Shown: piece by piece, positions 27,035 to 35,567 of the stretch | How the letters are laid out: the number at the start of each line of letters is the position of its first letter | Numbering within the stretch: the first letter of the stretch is position 1 | Source: Herminiimonas sp. | Lineage (GTDB): Bacteria; Pseudomonadota; Gammaproteobacteria; Burkholderiales; Burkholderiaceae_D | Assembly: GCA_028292265.1 (NCBI GenBank) | Contig: JAQGMR010000068.1 | Span: forward strand, 18,895 to 82,894 | Direction of reading: 5' to 3' | DNA length: 64,000 bases | Position numbers and translations under genes: made by a program | Notes under the pieces: generated by a model | The model's database searches: none | The model's input: only the letters and a program-made list of their open reading frames with translations | Told to the model about the DNA's origin: nothing

Positions 27035-28075
27035 ATGAATGCCCATCACGCCGATCTGGCTGCCATTGGGGTAGCAGCCCGCCTGCTGGAAGCAGGAGAG
27101 CTGGTTGCCTTTCCCACAGAGACCGTTTACGGCCTCGGAGCGGATGCTGAAAATCCGACGGCCATCGCCAAAATTTACGCCGCCAAGAGCAGGCCCTCGA
27201 ACCATCCCGTCATCGTCCACATCGCCTCGCACGCTGAAGCGGCGCGCTGGGCTGCGGACCTGCCGGAACAGGCACATCGCCTCATTGCCGCGTTCTGGCC
27301 CGGCCCGTTAACCCTCATCGTCAAGCGCGCTGCGTCCATTTCGGCGGCGGTCTCCGGCGGCCAGGATACGATCGGACTTCGCTGTCCGTCACACCCGGTG
27401 GCCCAGGCGCTTATGCACGCATTCAAGAACGGCAAGGGCGGCATTGCGGCCCCATCGGCCAACAAGTTCGGGCATGTCAGCCCCACCACGGCGCAGCATG
27501 TGCGCGACGAATTTGGCGCAGATGGTTGCGGGCCGGTCCGCTGCGTGCTGGAGGGCGGGCAGAGCACCGTCGGCATCGAATCCACCATTGTTGATCTGTC
27601 GCGCATGGCGACGCTCGGGCCGGTGCTGCTTCGCCCGGGCAGCATCAGTGTCGATGCGATAGAAGCCATCATCGGACTGCGCCCGATGGCCCCGGATCAA
27701 GGGGCGCCACGCGTGTCCGGCAGCCTGCAATCCCATTACGCACCGCGCTCGCCGGTGGCTTTGGTAGCTTCCGCTGACTGCGCAACCACGCTGCGAGCGT
27801 TGCTCGAGCGAGGCCGCAGCGTCGCGGTCATCTCGACTGGCGCGGCGCAGCCTGAAACAAGTGGCAGGCAAGCCGCCGCGGTGGTATCGCTGCCAGCCGA
27901 GCCGTCGGGCTATGCCCATGGCCTGTACGCCGCCCTGCGCCAACTCGATGCCATCGGCGCCGACCTCATCCTGGTCGAAGCACCGCCGCGCGATGCCGCA
28001 TGGTCTGGGGTGTGGGACCGCCTGCAAAGGGCGGCGCATGATTCCACCGGGACTTTGCAATCTCTGCTGGCGTAA
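27035..28075 (+). CDS. tsaC: L-threonylcarbamoyladenylate synthase, Sua5 type
   Basis: Makes threonylcarbamoyl-AMP from threonine, bicarbonate and ATP for the t6A37 tRNA modification. The 346-residue protein has an N-terminal YrdC domain (AFPTETVYGLGADA, the KSRPSNHPVIVHI motif, GPLTLIVKR, APSANKFGHVSPT, STIVDLS) and a C-terminal Sua5 domain with the linker SPGS-like RVSGSLQSHYAPRSPV, so it is the long Sua5 form rather than the short TsaC. ATG 27035 has CGGAG upstream. Its place behind purK couples tRNA modification with purine synthesis, consistent with its ATP demand. Confidence 0.93.
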   Translation: MNAHHADLAAIGVAARLLEAGELVAFPTETVYGLGADAENPTAIAKIYAAKSRPSNHPVIVHIASHAEAARWAADLPEQAHRLIAAFWPGPLTLIVKRAASISAAVSGGQDTIGLRCPSHPVAQALMHAFKNGKGGIAAPSANKFGHVSPTTAQHVRDEFGADGCGPVRCVLEGGQSTVGIESTIVDLSRMATLGPVLLRPGSISVDAIEAIIGLRPMAPDQGAPRVSGSLQSHYAPRSPVALVASADCATTLRALLERGRSVAVISTGAAQPETSGRQAAAVVSLPAEPSGYAHGLYAALRQLDAIGADLILVEAPPRDAAWSGVWDRLQRAAHDSTGTLQSLLA

Positions 28076-28323
28076 TTGCGTATCGACGCCCCGATATAAG
28101 CGAAAAGCGCAGCACGCCTCAGCCGAAGCGCAGCGGCGCCCAAGCCAATGCAAGGCGAGTCACAACGCGACTTGAGAATGTCAAACCGTGGCGCGGGTGA
28201 CATACTGAGATAATGCGGTTCGGAAATGACGCGCGTCAGAGTCCTGCGATACCGCGCGGTGAACGCAAAGGCGTGCGGTGTGGCGCGGGACGAGAAAGTG
28301 ATTATGCCGAAAAAGTGCATCAA

Positions 28324-29118
28324 ATGAGCGCTATGGACCTCCTGAACGTGGAGGCTAGGGCGGAGGAAGGCCCGGTCAATCTGTTCGTTCGGCTGCGTCA
28401 ACTTGCGGCGCAGATGCCGGCGCAGGTCGCGACCGTTTCACCGGCACGCACTGCCAGCTATCGCAAGCTTTGGTCGCGGGTTGAGCGTGCCACTGCCAGG
28501 CTGCAAGGGGAGTGGGCGGTTTCCGCCGGTCAGTGTGTCGTGTACGAAGGGCCGCCGCATGCGGATGCTCTGGTCCTGTGGCTTGCGCTGTGCCGGTTGG
28601 GCGCATGCCTTCTGCCGCTGGAGCACATTGGTTCCGATGCAATGCGCGATGCCCCTGGCATGGCGGAGTCGATCCCCGGCGCAGAGTTAAGGGCGCGAGC
28701 AGCCTCGCAAGCAACGCTATGGTTGCACGCCGACGATTTCCTGCCATCAGTCGTGTCGGCATCCATCTCCACGCATTCAATTTCTTCACTGATCATGCTG
28801 CCTTGTCCCTACCAGCCGGTCGTGCAGCATGAAGATGGCCTGCTGGATTGCATCGAGTTCCCGCCGGATGCATTATTGCGAGGTGGACCATCGCGCCGAT
28901 TCAGCTTGCGAGAATTGACGTCGCAATACCATCTGCAATACCGTCTGCCAACGGCGGGTGTGGACTCCGCCGGGGCGGCCGTCGCGCTCGACCAGGGCGC
29001 CTTTGGAGAGTACGTGCTCGGACCAATCCTGCTGCCCGCGCTGATTGCCGGACGCTGTCTGGTATTTGGCGGGGCGCCTTTACCGGTTGCGCAACCGGTG
29101 CCAGCGAGTTTGCGCTAA
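28324..29118 (+). CDS. Truncated adenylate-forming (AMP-binding) enzyme-like protein
   Basis: A 264-residue protein that resembles only the N-terminal part of acyl-CoA synthetases/NRPS adenylation domains: FVRLRQLAAQMPAQVATVSPARTASYRKLWSRV, then GQCVVYEGPPHADALVLWLALCRLGACLLPL. The later ATP-binding core, including the Ser/Thr/Gly phosphate loop and the C-terminal lid, is missing, and the second half is divergent. The frame is open from 28213; ATG 28324 and ATG 28333 are both possible. It is either a degraded gene or a non-catalytic derivative. It lies 33 bases ahead of msrA on the same strand. Confidence 0.6.
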   Translation: MSAMDLLNVEARAEEGPVNLFVRLRQLAAQMPAQVATVSPARTASYRKLWSRVERATARLQGEWAVSAGQCVVYEGPPHADALVLWLALCRLGACLLPLEHIGSDAMRDAPGMAESIPGAELRARAASQATLWLHADDFLPSVVSASISTHSISSLIMLPCPYQPVVQHEDGLLDCIEFPPDALLRGGPSRRFSLRELTSQYHLQYRLPTAGVDSAGAAVALDQGAFGEYVLGPILLPALIAGRCLVFGGAPLPVAQPVPASLR

Positions 29119-29151
29119 AGTTATGGGACTCGAATTCACCTGGAGCGCATC

Positions 29152-29688
29152 ATGGCAGCAACCGAATTGGCGACACTGGGCGGAGGCTGCTTCTGGTGCC
29201 TTGAAGCGGTCTACCAGCAATTGAAGGGTGTGCAGCATGTGGAGTCCGGCTACACCGGCGGGCAGGTGAAAAATCCCAGTTATGAGCAGATTTGCGACGG
29301 CAACACCGGCCATGCCGAGGCGGTTAAGATCGAGTTCGATCCAGCGATCGTAAGCTACCGTGAAATCCTGGAAATCTTCTTCACCATCCATGACCCCACC
29401 ACGCTGAACCGGCAGGGTAATGACGTCGGCACGCAGTACCGGTCGGTCATCTACTACCATAGCCCGCAGCAACTGGACTGCGCCAAACACGTGATCGCGG
29501 AAATGGCCAACGTTTGGGATGCGCCTCTGGTGACGGAATTGCTTCCAGTTGAAACCTGGTACAAGGCTGAGGACTACCATCAGAACTACTATCGCAATAA
29601 TCCGCTGCAGGGCTATTGCGCATTTGTCGTCGCGCCCAAGGTCGCCAAGTTCCGCAAGACCTTCAGCGAAAAAATGGTGCCGGTTTAA
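29152..29688 (+). CDS. msrA: Peptide methionine-(S)-sulfoxide reductase
   Basis: Repairs oxidised methionine (S epimer) in proteins using thioredoxin. The 178-residue cytosolic protein has catalytic motif GGCFWC at 11-16, YTGGQVKNPSYEQICDGNTGHAEAV, FTIHDPTTLNRQGNDVGTQYRS and AEDYHQNYYRNNP. I see no C-terminal MsrB domain, so it is a single-domain enzyme. ATG 29152 follows a short gap behind the adenylation-like gene. A CGGCCC/GGGCCG stem (29701-29717) lies just past the stop and may help end transcription against the convergent cfa gene. Confidence 0.96.
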   Translation: MAATELATLGGGCFWCLEAVYQQLKGVQHVESGYTGGQVKNPSYEQICDGNTGHAEAVKIEFDPAIVSYREILEIFFTIHDPTTLNRQGNDVGTQYRSVIYYHSPQQLDCAKHVIAEMANVWDAPLVTELLPVETWYKAEDYHQNYYRNNPLQGYCAFVVAPKVAKFRKTFSEKMVPV

Positions 29689-29761
29689 ACAGTTGAACGT
29701 CGGCCCGGTTGGGGCCGCCTGTTCCCGCCGCGGCCATTGAGATCAGGCGCGGGCCGAGACG

Positions 29762-31063
29762 CTAATCCCGATACATGTAGCGGCGTGACCAGGGCAGTTC
29801 TGATATGTCACGTCCTGCCTTGCTGCACACGACCTGGTTAAGCGAAATCCAGTCGTTGGCGAACGCATAGGCGCAACCCGCAAGGTAGACCCGCCAGATG
29901 CGAAAGCGCCTGGGGTCGACCAGGGTCCGCAACTTGTCCTGGTTGGCTTCGAAATTGTCAGCCCATGCGGCGCAGGTCGTTGCGTAATGCCGGCGCAGGT
30001 TTTCCACGTCGAGCGCCTCTAGACCGGCCTCCTGCATGCTTCGCAGCACCAGCCCGATATGCGGCAATTCCCCTCGCGGGAACACGTACTGCTCGATGAA
30101 CTCTCCACCGCCAAACGCCGCCTCTCCATTGTTCACGTCAGTCGTCGTAATGCCATGGTTCATGGCAAATCCGTCGTCTGCCAGAAGCTCACGTATGCGG
30201 CGGAAATACATCACCAGGTTCTTGATGCCCACGTGTTCAAACATGCCAACACTCGTGATGCGGTCAAAGGTCCCGGTAACGTCCCGGTAGTCCTGCAGCC
30301 GGATCTCCACGCGGTCTGAAAGTCCTTTCGCCGCCACCCGTTCGCGTGCCAGGTCGTACTGGTTTTGGGAGAGGGTGATGCCGACGCAGCGCGCACCATA
30401 TTTTTCGGCCGCACGGATAACCAGGGCGCCCCAGCCGCAACCGATATCGAGCAGGGTTTGGCCGGGCTGGAGCTGGATCTTGTTCAGGATGTGATCAATC
30501 TTCTTTATCTGGGCAGTGGCCAGGTCTTCGTCGCCGTTCTCATAGTAGGCGCAGGAGTACACCATGTTTTCGTCCAGCCAAATGCTGTAAAACTCATTGG
30601 ACACGTCATAGTGATATCGAATGGCCTCGGCATCGTGCTTGCGCGTATGGCGCAAGGCGCTCGACCAGCGCGATACCCGACTCTCTTTCTTCAGCGTACG
30701 GCTTGCCAGTTCGTTGGCAATGCGGATCACTTCATTGACGCGTCCCTCTACTTCGAGCTTGCCTTCGACGTAGGCGCGGCCGAGATTGGCGAGGGACGGT
30801 TTCAGCAGATAGGAAAGTGACGCAACATTCGGCACACGCACAGTCACTTGCGGCGACTGCGAACCGAAGTCGAATTGCTTGCCGTTCCAGAGCTGCAGCC
30901 GGAGGGCTATCCCCTTGTCGAGGCGTATTCCCTCCACCCAGTTTTCCAGTCTTCTTTGCCAGAACACGGTAACCTCCGCTGCGCGATTGAAACGTTGAAC
31001 TACTCCTGAATTCTGTGTTGATAACGAACGCCGTGCCGAGGCCTCATGGCTGCAGCCGCTCAC
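29762..31063 (-). CDS. cfa: Cyclopropane-fatty-acyl-phospholipid synthase
   Basis: Methylates the double bond of membrane phospholipid acyl chains with S-adenosylmethionine. The 433-residue protein has the Cfa N-terminal domain and then the methyltransferase fold: [46 protein letters not shown] (SAM loop), [24 protein letters not shown] and the [15 protein letters not shown] region. The likely start is GTG 31063, which overlaps the pdxH stop by 20 bases; no ATG is available before conserved sequence. It is co-transcribed with pdxH. Confidence 0.93.
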   Translation of the reverse strand: MSGCSHEASARRSLSTQNSGVVQRFNRAAEVTVFWQRRLENWVEGIRLDKGIALRLQLWNGKQFDFGSQSPQVTVRVPNVASLSYLLKPSLANLGRAYVEGKLEVEGRVNEVIRIANELASRTLKKESRVSRWSSALRHTRKHDAEAIRYHYDVSNEFYSIWLDENMVYSCAYYENGDEDLATAQIKKIDHILNKIQLQPGQTLLDIGCGWGALVIRAAEKYGARCVGITLSQNQYDLARERVAAKGLSDRVEIRLQDYRDVTGTFDRITSVGMFEHVGIKNLVMYFRRIRELLADDGFAMNHGITTTDVNNGEAAFGGGEFIEQYVFPRGELPHIGLVLRSMQEAGLEALDVENLRRHYATTCAAWADNFEANQDKLRTLVDPRRFRIWRVYLAGCAYAFANDWISLNQVVCSKAGRDISELPWSRRYMYRD

Positions 31064-31679
31064 GACGCCACGTGCCGTCCGCCTCTAGCGCGTAGGCGAT
31101 CCGGTCGTGAAGCCGCGATTGCCGCCCCTGCCAAAACTCCAGATAGCTTGGGCGCAAGCGGTAGCCACCCCAATGTGCCGGTCGTTGTGGCGCCTCTCCG
31201 TGCTGACGCAAGGCCCGATCGAAACGTGCTTCGAGCTCCTCGCGGCCGGCGATTTTTTCGCTCTGGGCCGATGCAATCGCCCCAATCCGGCTGCGATGGG
31301 GCCGGCTCTCGAAATAGGTATCGCTATCCTGTTCCGACACCTGCTCAACCAATCCTTCAATGCGCACCTGGCGTTCCAGTTCAACCCAATGAAATAGCAG
31401 CGCCGCATGTTGGTTGGCTTGCAGCTCCCGGCCTTTGCGGCTGGCATAGTTGGTGTACCAGGTAAAGCCTTCGTGATCGAAACCCTTGACCAGCACGATG
31501 CGGGACGATGGTCGGCCATCGTTTCCAACCGTCGCCAGGCTCATTGCGTTCGGCTCCGGTATGGCGGCCTTGACAGCCTCCTCGAACCACAGCTTGAACT
31601 GGTCGATCGGATGCGGGCAGACATCCGTTTCGGACAGGCTGGCATGGCTGTATTCCTTGCGTAAATCAGCGATGGACAT
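31044..31679 (-). CDS. pdxH: Pyridoxamine/pyridoxine 5'-phosphate oxidase
   Basis: FMN enzyme that makes pyridoxal 5'-phosphate. The 211-residue protein starts [17 protein letters not shown] and has [78 protein letters not shown] and the C-terminal [24 protein letters not shown] signature. It is followed by the overlapping cfa start and preceded by the hemerythrin-like gene nine bases upstream, so the three form one minus-strand unit. Confidence 0.96.
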   Translation of the reverse strand: MSIADLRKEYSHASLSETDVCPHPIDQFKLWFEEAVKAAIPEPNAMSLATVGNDGRPSSRIVLVKGFDHEGFTWYTNYASRKGRELQANQHAALLFHWVELERQVRIEGLVEQVSEQDSDTYFESRPHRSRIGAIASAQSEKIAGREELEARFDRALRQHGEAPQRPAHWGGYRLRPSYLEFWQGRQSRLHDRIAYALEADGTWRRERLQP

Positions 31680-31688
31680 CGTAACCCT

Positions 31689-32222
31689 CTAGCAAGCGAT
31701 GCCACGCCGGGAGCGCATCGCGTCGCCCAGGCTGGCCATCTGTTCGGCGGAGAAAAGCCGAAGCGCCATTGGCGCCACCTGACTTTCTTCCAGTTCCATA
31801 TGTGCGCGGTACATTGCGGTAAAAGGTTCCACCAGGTCGGCAGGCAAGAGCGACGGCTTTCCTTCCGCCAGCTCGCGCAAGTGCGGTGCGATGCGTAACC
31901 AGGTTGCGTCCATGACCTCGTGCTCTTTTTCGATCTGCGGTGTGAGTGACTGCAGGAGCGTTGCGTCTGCCCCGCTGGCAGCGGTCCGCAGCATCGGCAG
32001 CAGATCGTCTTCTTCGTCCGCGTGATGTTGCGGTGCAGATTTTTCAAAATATCGCAACACTGCTGCGGCGGCTTGTTGCACGTCAACGTCCGCGTCGTTC
32101 TGCGTCAAGTGCGCGGCAAGCCTGTCGAGCGTACGCAACTGCTTGCGAATCCGTTCATGACAGTGACGTAGCACGGCGACTGGCTGGTCAAAGCCTGGCG
32201 CCGGTTCGGGGAAGTCGCTCAT
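31689..32222 (-). CDS. Hemerythrin-like HHE cation-binding protein
   Basis: A 177-residue four-helix-bundle protein with the spaced His/Glu ligands of hemerythrin domains: VLRHCHERIRKQLRTLDRL, SAPQHHADEEDDLLPML, IEKEHEVMDATW and YRAHMELEESQVAPMA. Such cytosolic di-iron proteins bind oxygen or act in iron, nitric oxide or redox responses; the specific role here is unknown. It leads the unit with pdxH and cfa. A 13-bp tandem array starts 21 bases upstream of its ATG (32244-32304), where it could affect promoter or leader function. Confidence 0.88.
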   Translation of the reverse strand: MSDFPEPAPGFDQPVAVLRHCHERIRKQLRTLDRLAAHLTQNDADVDVQQAAAAVLRYFEKSAPQHHADEEDDLLPMLRTAASGADATLLQSLTPQIEKEHEVMDATWLRIAPHLRELAEGKPSLLPADLVEPFTAMYRAHMELEESQVAPMALRLFSAEQMASLGDAMRSRRGIAC

Positions 32223-32243
32223 GGTGAAAATCCGTGTTGATCA

Positions 32244-32304
32244 GGTCGGTGAGACGGTCGGTGAAACTGGTCGGTGAATCTGGTGGGCGAGACTGGTCGG
32301 TCTG
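32244..32304 (-). repeat. 13-bp tandem array in the hemerythrin gene leader
   Basis: Four to five copies of GGTCGGTGARACT (plus-strand view) follow each other at 32244, 32256, 32269, 32282 and 32295, with a few substitutions and a final degenerate copy. The array fills the upstream side of the hemerythrin-like gene. The rest of the 32223-32574 gap, up to tcdA, shows no gene; it must hold divergent promoters for both sides. Confidence 0.85.
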
Positions 32305-32574
32305 CTGCGCTCCAGCGGCGCGGCGCAATGGTTGTCCCGCACCGATATCGAATTCGATTTACAAGCTCTTGCAATCCGTCTTCGGCCGCCTGTCCCGCGG
32401 GCTGGACCACCAAGTATGGCGCAGGCCGGTTGCGTCATGTCGAGTTGACCACCAAAGGATAGCGCGCATTCGATATTGCGCGAGGTCCGACACGAAGCAA
32501 ATGCGCTATCACAGTATGCTGGCAAAAAGTTATTTTAGGGCAAAAGCCATACCGCCGTCCGGTACAATGACGGG

Positions 32575-33444
32575 ATGGAACCTCTCGTCGCCGCGCCGCT
32601 GCTTTCCTCATTGGAGGACATTGATTTCGACCGCCGTTTTGGCGGCATCGCACGCCTCTATGGCGCGCCGGCCCTGACACGGTTCCGGGCGGCCCGCGTC
32701 TGCGTCGTTGGAGTCGGCGGCGTCGGCTCGTGGGCGGTGGAGGCATTGGCCCGCAGCGCAGTCGGCCACATCACCATGATTGATCTGGACAACGTCGCTG
32801 AATCCAACATCAACCGCCAGTTGCATGCACTGACAGACACGCTTGGCATGCCCAAGGTAAGCGCTCTGGCGAAACGTATCAACCAGATCAATCCCTACTG
32901 CGAAGTCACCGAGGTAGAAGACTTCATCGCTGAAGATAACGTCGCACAAATGATTGGCGTGGATCGATTCGACTACGTGATCGACGCCATCGACAACGTC
33001 CGCGCCAAGACGGCGCTCATCGTTCATTGCCGCCTGCATAAGGTTCCGCTGATCACGATCGGAGGCGCCGGCGGGCAGATCGATCCAACCCGTATTGAGA
33101 TTCGTGACCTCTGCCGCACTGAACAGGAACCCTTGCTGGCCAAGGTGCGCAAGCGCTTACGGGCCCTGCATGGTTTTCCTCGCGGCACCAAGAACAAGTT
33201 CGGTGTTGATGCGGTGTTTTCCACTGAACCCGTGCGCGGGCCGCTGGAGACCGAGACCTGCATGGTCGAATCCCTCGATGGCGCCGCCGCACCCGGTGTG
33301 ACAGGCCTGAATTGCGCTGGTTTCGGCTCTGCCATGGTGGTGACTGCCAGCTTCGGCATGGTCGCCGCAGCCGAAGTGTTGCGGCGGCTGGCACTGGCGC
33401 CGAAGGACTTGAACCCGACGGCATCACCAACACTGCTGGCCTGA
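32575..33444 (+). CDS. tcdA: tRNA threonylcarbamoyladenosine dehydratase
   Basis: E1-like (ThiF/MoeB fold) enzyme that cyclises t6A37 of tRNA to ct6A using ATP. The 289-residue protein starts with the family's DRRFGGIARLYGAPAL, followed by the nucleotide loop VVGVGGVGSWAVEALARSAVG, IDLDNVAESNINRQ, IDAIDNVRAKTALIVHC and RDLCRTEQEPLLAKVRKRLR. The long form lacks the MoeB rhodanese tail. With the Sua5-type gene at 27035 the window carries two steps of the same tRNA modification, though not adjacent. It is convergent with thpR. Confidence 0.94.
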   Translation: MEPLVAAPLLSSLEDIDFDRRFGGIARLYGAPALTRFRAARVCVVGVGGVGSWAVEALARSAVGHITMIDLDNVAESNINRQLHALTDTLGMPKVSALAKRINQINPYCEVTEVEDFIAEDNVAQMIGVDRFDYVIDAIDNVRAKTALIVHCRLHKVPLITIGGAGGQIDPTRIEIRDLCRTEQEPLLAKVRKRLRALHGFPRGTKNKFGVDAVFSTEPVRGPLETETCMVESLDGAAAPGVTGLNCAGFGSAMVVTASFGMVAAAEVLRRLALAPKDLNPTASPTLLA

Positions 33445-33449
33445 CGCGC

Positions 33450-33490
33450 AAAGCGCCCCCCGGCTTAAGCCTGGCGCGCATGGGCGCTTT
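33450..33490. terminator. Hairpin at the tcdA/thpR convergent junction
   Basis: AAAGCGCCC (33450-33458) pairs with GGGCGCTTT (33482-33490); the intervening loop contains a second stem, GGCTTAAGCC. It lies five bases past the tcdA stop and overlaps the last codons of the opposing thpR gene, the position of a bidirectional terminator. T-tracts are short, so efficiency is uncertain. Confidence 0.55.
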
Positions 33491-34025
33491 CCCCCACGAT
33501 GCGGTACACCGTCGGACTGCCGTTTCCTCCCTGTGATTCAACAAGAACTATACGGTCGGCTTTCCAGACGACAGGCGTTGCCAGCACGGAGTGCGTTGGC
33601 TTCTCGGCATCGCGCGCCAGCGTAATGTGCGGGTTGAAGGTCTCCAGCCGCGGGCCAAGAATTTGCCGCTCGACGAGCGCGGCCCGAAGCAAGCCTTGCC
33701 ACTGCATCAGCGCCGGGTCTGGCTGCGCCATACCGGCCCAGGCGATGCGGGCGCCGCGAAAGTAACCCAGTACATCGATCATCAGCGTCGAAGCGAATGG
33801 CGGCATGGCATTCAATACATCTTGCAGTTCCTCCACGCGCGAACGTGCCTGACTCCCAAGGAAAGCCAATGTCAAATGCAGATTTTCAGGAAGGCTCCTG
33901 CGCCCGGAAATAGCCTGCTGCAGTGACTGCAAGGCGCGCCGCGTCGGATCGTCTGGCCACAGCGCAAAGAAAAGCCGCACGCGATCTTGGACTTCTGGAT
34001 CGGTTGGATGGATGAGATCGTCCAT
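33465..34025 (-). CDS. thpR: RNA 2',3'-cyclic phosphodiesterase (LigT/ThpR)
   Basis: A 2H-superfamily phosphoesterase of 186 residues with the two catalytic H-x-T-x motifs, ENLHLTLAFLG and NPHITLARDA, and the typical start RLFFALWPDD. It opens 2',3'-cyclic phosphate ends of RNA; the biological substrate is often unclear. ATG 34025 begins MDDLIHPTDPEV. Its 3' end lies in the hairpin shared with tcdA. The 200-base gap to guaC contains nothing I can name. Confidence 0.92.
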   Translation of the reverse strand: MDDLIHPTDPEVQDRVRLFFALWPDDPTRRALQSLQQAISGRRSLPENLHLTLAFLGSQARSRVEELQDVLNAMPPFASTLMIDVLGYFRGARIAWAGMAQPDPALMQWQGLLRAALVERQILGPRLETFNPHITLARDAEKPTHSVLATPVVWKADRIVLVESQGGNGSPTVYRIVGESAHARQA

Positions 34026-34227
34026 TAAGCAGGGAGGGTCGGAAGTCGGTGTTATTCAATTCAGGGGACGGGTTGGTGCGCCGGTTTGCACGCCGCTGCC
34101 GTCGGCCGCAGCACTTGCCTTGCAATTGGACCTGCCCGCATGCGCATAAGCGATAAGAAAAGCCGATGATGTTGAGGCGCGAGGAAGGTTGCAAGAACGG
34201 TCGCAACAAGGGTCGCCCAACGCCACA

Positions 34228-35295
34228 CTACGACTTGCCAAACACCTCGTTCAATTGCTGCGTCACGCGGATAAACGTCGTACGCTTTGTGAGTTCCTTC
34301 AGCTTGTGAGCGCCGACATAAGTGCAGGCGGAACGTACGCCACCCAGTATGTCCTGTAGCGTGTCGGCGACCGGTCCGCGATAGGGCACCAGCACTTCCT
34401 TCCCCTCCGAGGCACGATAGAGCGCCACGCCTCCGGAATATTTTTCCATCGCGGTGCGGCTGCTCATGCCGTAAAAGCGCTTGAACTGTTTGCCATCGCG
34501 CTCCACCACTTCACCTTCGCACTCGTCATGTCCGGCCAGCATGCCGCCCAACATGATGAAGTCCGCCCCGGCGCCAAAACCCTTTGCCAGGTCGCCCGGG
34601 ACGACACAGCCTCCATCGGCGCAGATCTGGCCGCCTAGGCCGTGTGCAGCGTCAGCGCACTCGATCACCGCCGACAGTTGCGGATAGCCCACCCCGGTCA
34701 TTTTTCGGGTAGTGCAAACCGACCCGGGGCCGATACCCACCTTGACAATATCGGCGCCGGCAAGGATCAGCTCTTCTGTCATGTCGCCGGTCACGACATT
34801 GCCGGCCATGATGGTCAGGTGCGGGAATTGCCCGCGCACCTTTTTGACAAAGTTGATGAAGTGCTCGGTATAGCCGTTGGCGACGTCGATGCAGACATAC
34901 TCGATCGCGTTGTCGCAGCGACTCATTACCGCTGCAAATTTTTCGTGATCGCTTTTCCCGATACCCATGGAATAGAATGCTCTTGAGGTCGGCAGGCCGC
35001 CGGGCATGCTCGCGCCTTCCTTCAGCGAGCGAAAAAATTCCACCAGTTCATCTTCCGGAAAATGCTTGTGCAGCGCTGCCGAAAGCCCATGCTTGCCCAG
35101 TGCGCGGGCCATCTCCATGGTGCCGGTCGTGTCCATGTTGGAGGCGATGACGGGAATACCATGGTAGCGCGCGCCGGAATGGTGGAATATGAACTCCCGA
35201 TGAATGTCCACGCCGGAGCGCGAGCTTAAGGTAGAGCGCTTCGGACGGATCAGGACGTCCTTGAAATCGAGCTTGATGGATTCTTCAATGTGCAT
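34228..35295 (-). CDS. guaC: GMP reductase
   Basis: NADPH-dependent conversion of GMP to IMP in purine salvage. The 355-residue TIM-barrel protein has the GMP-reductase start [37 protein letters not shown], the catalytic cysteine loop [21 protein letters not shown], and [13 protein letters not shown] with the active-site loop [18 protein letters not shown]. It has no CBS domain pair, which argues against IMP dehydrogenase (guaB). ATG 35295. A 9-bp array lies in the gap upstream, towards the divergent gspA. Confidence 0.95.
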   Translation of the reverse strand: MHIEESIKLDFKDVLIRPKRSTLSSRSGVDIHREFIFHHSGARYHGIPVIASNMDTTGTMEMARALGKHGLSAALHKHFPEDELVEFFRSLKEGASMPGGLPTSRAFYSMGIGKSDHEKFAAVMSRCDNAIEYVCIDVANGYTEHFINFVKKVRGQFPHLTIMAGNVVTGDMTEELILAGADIVKVGIGPGSVCTTRKMTGVGYPQLSAVIECADAAHGLGGQICADGGCVVPGDLAKGFGAGADFIMLGGMLAGHDECEGEVVERDGKQFKRFYGMSSRTAMEKYSGGVALYRASEGKEVLVPYRGPVADTLQDILGGVRSACTYVGAHKLKELTKRTTFIRVTQQLNEVFGKS

Positions 35296-35355
35296 GATGG
35301 CTTCCCGTGAATCTGCTGGTGTGCGGCGGTTGACGCAGGTGCGTCTGCTCCAGTC

Positions 35356-35391
35356 GCATGGAGTGCATGGAGTACACAGAGTACTTGGAGT
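35356..35391. repeat. 9-bp tandem array between guaC and gspA
   Basis: Four units of nine bases based on GCATGGAGT (two exact, then ACACAGAGT and ACTTGGAGT) lie in the 272-base divergent intergenic region, about 60 bases upstream of the guaC ATG and 177 bases upstream of gspA. No other clear promoter or operator is visible. Confidence 0.75.
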
Positions 35392-35567
35392 ACGGATTGC
35401 CGGAATAGTATCCCGCCCGCTTCATCCGGCTGGCGCTGGGGCAAGTCCAGTCGGTACGGCAAATATTGTAAGGTGCCGTGGCGGCATGGCGCAACGATCC
35501 ATTCGACCCTCGGCGGATCAAGGCCTCGTGCTAACCTGTGCCGCACCTGCGTGGAGCGTCTTGTCAA

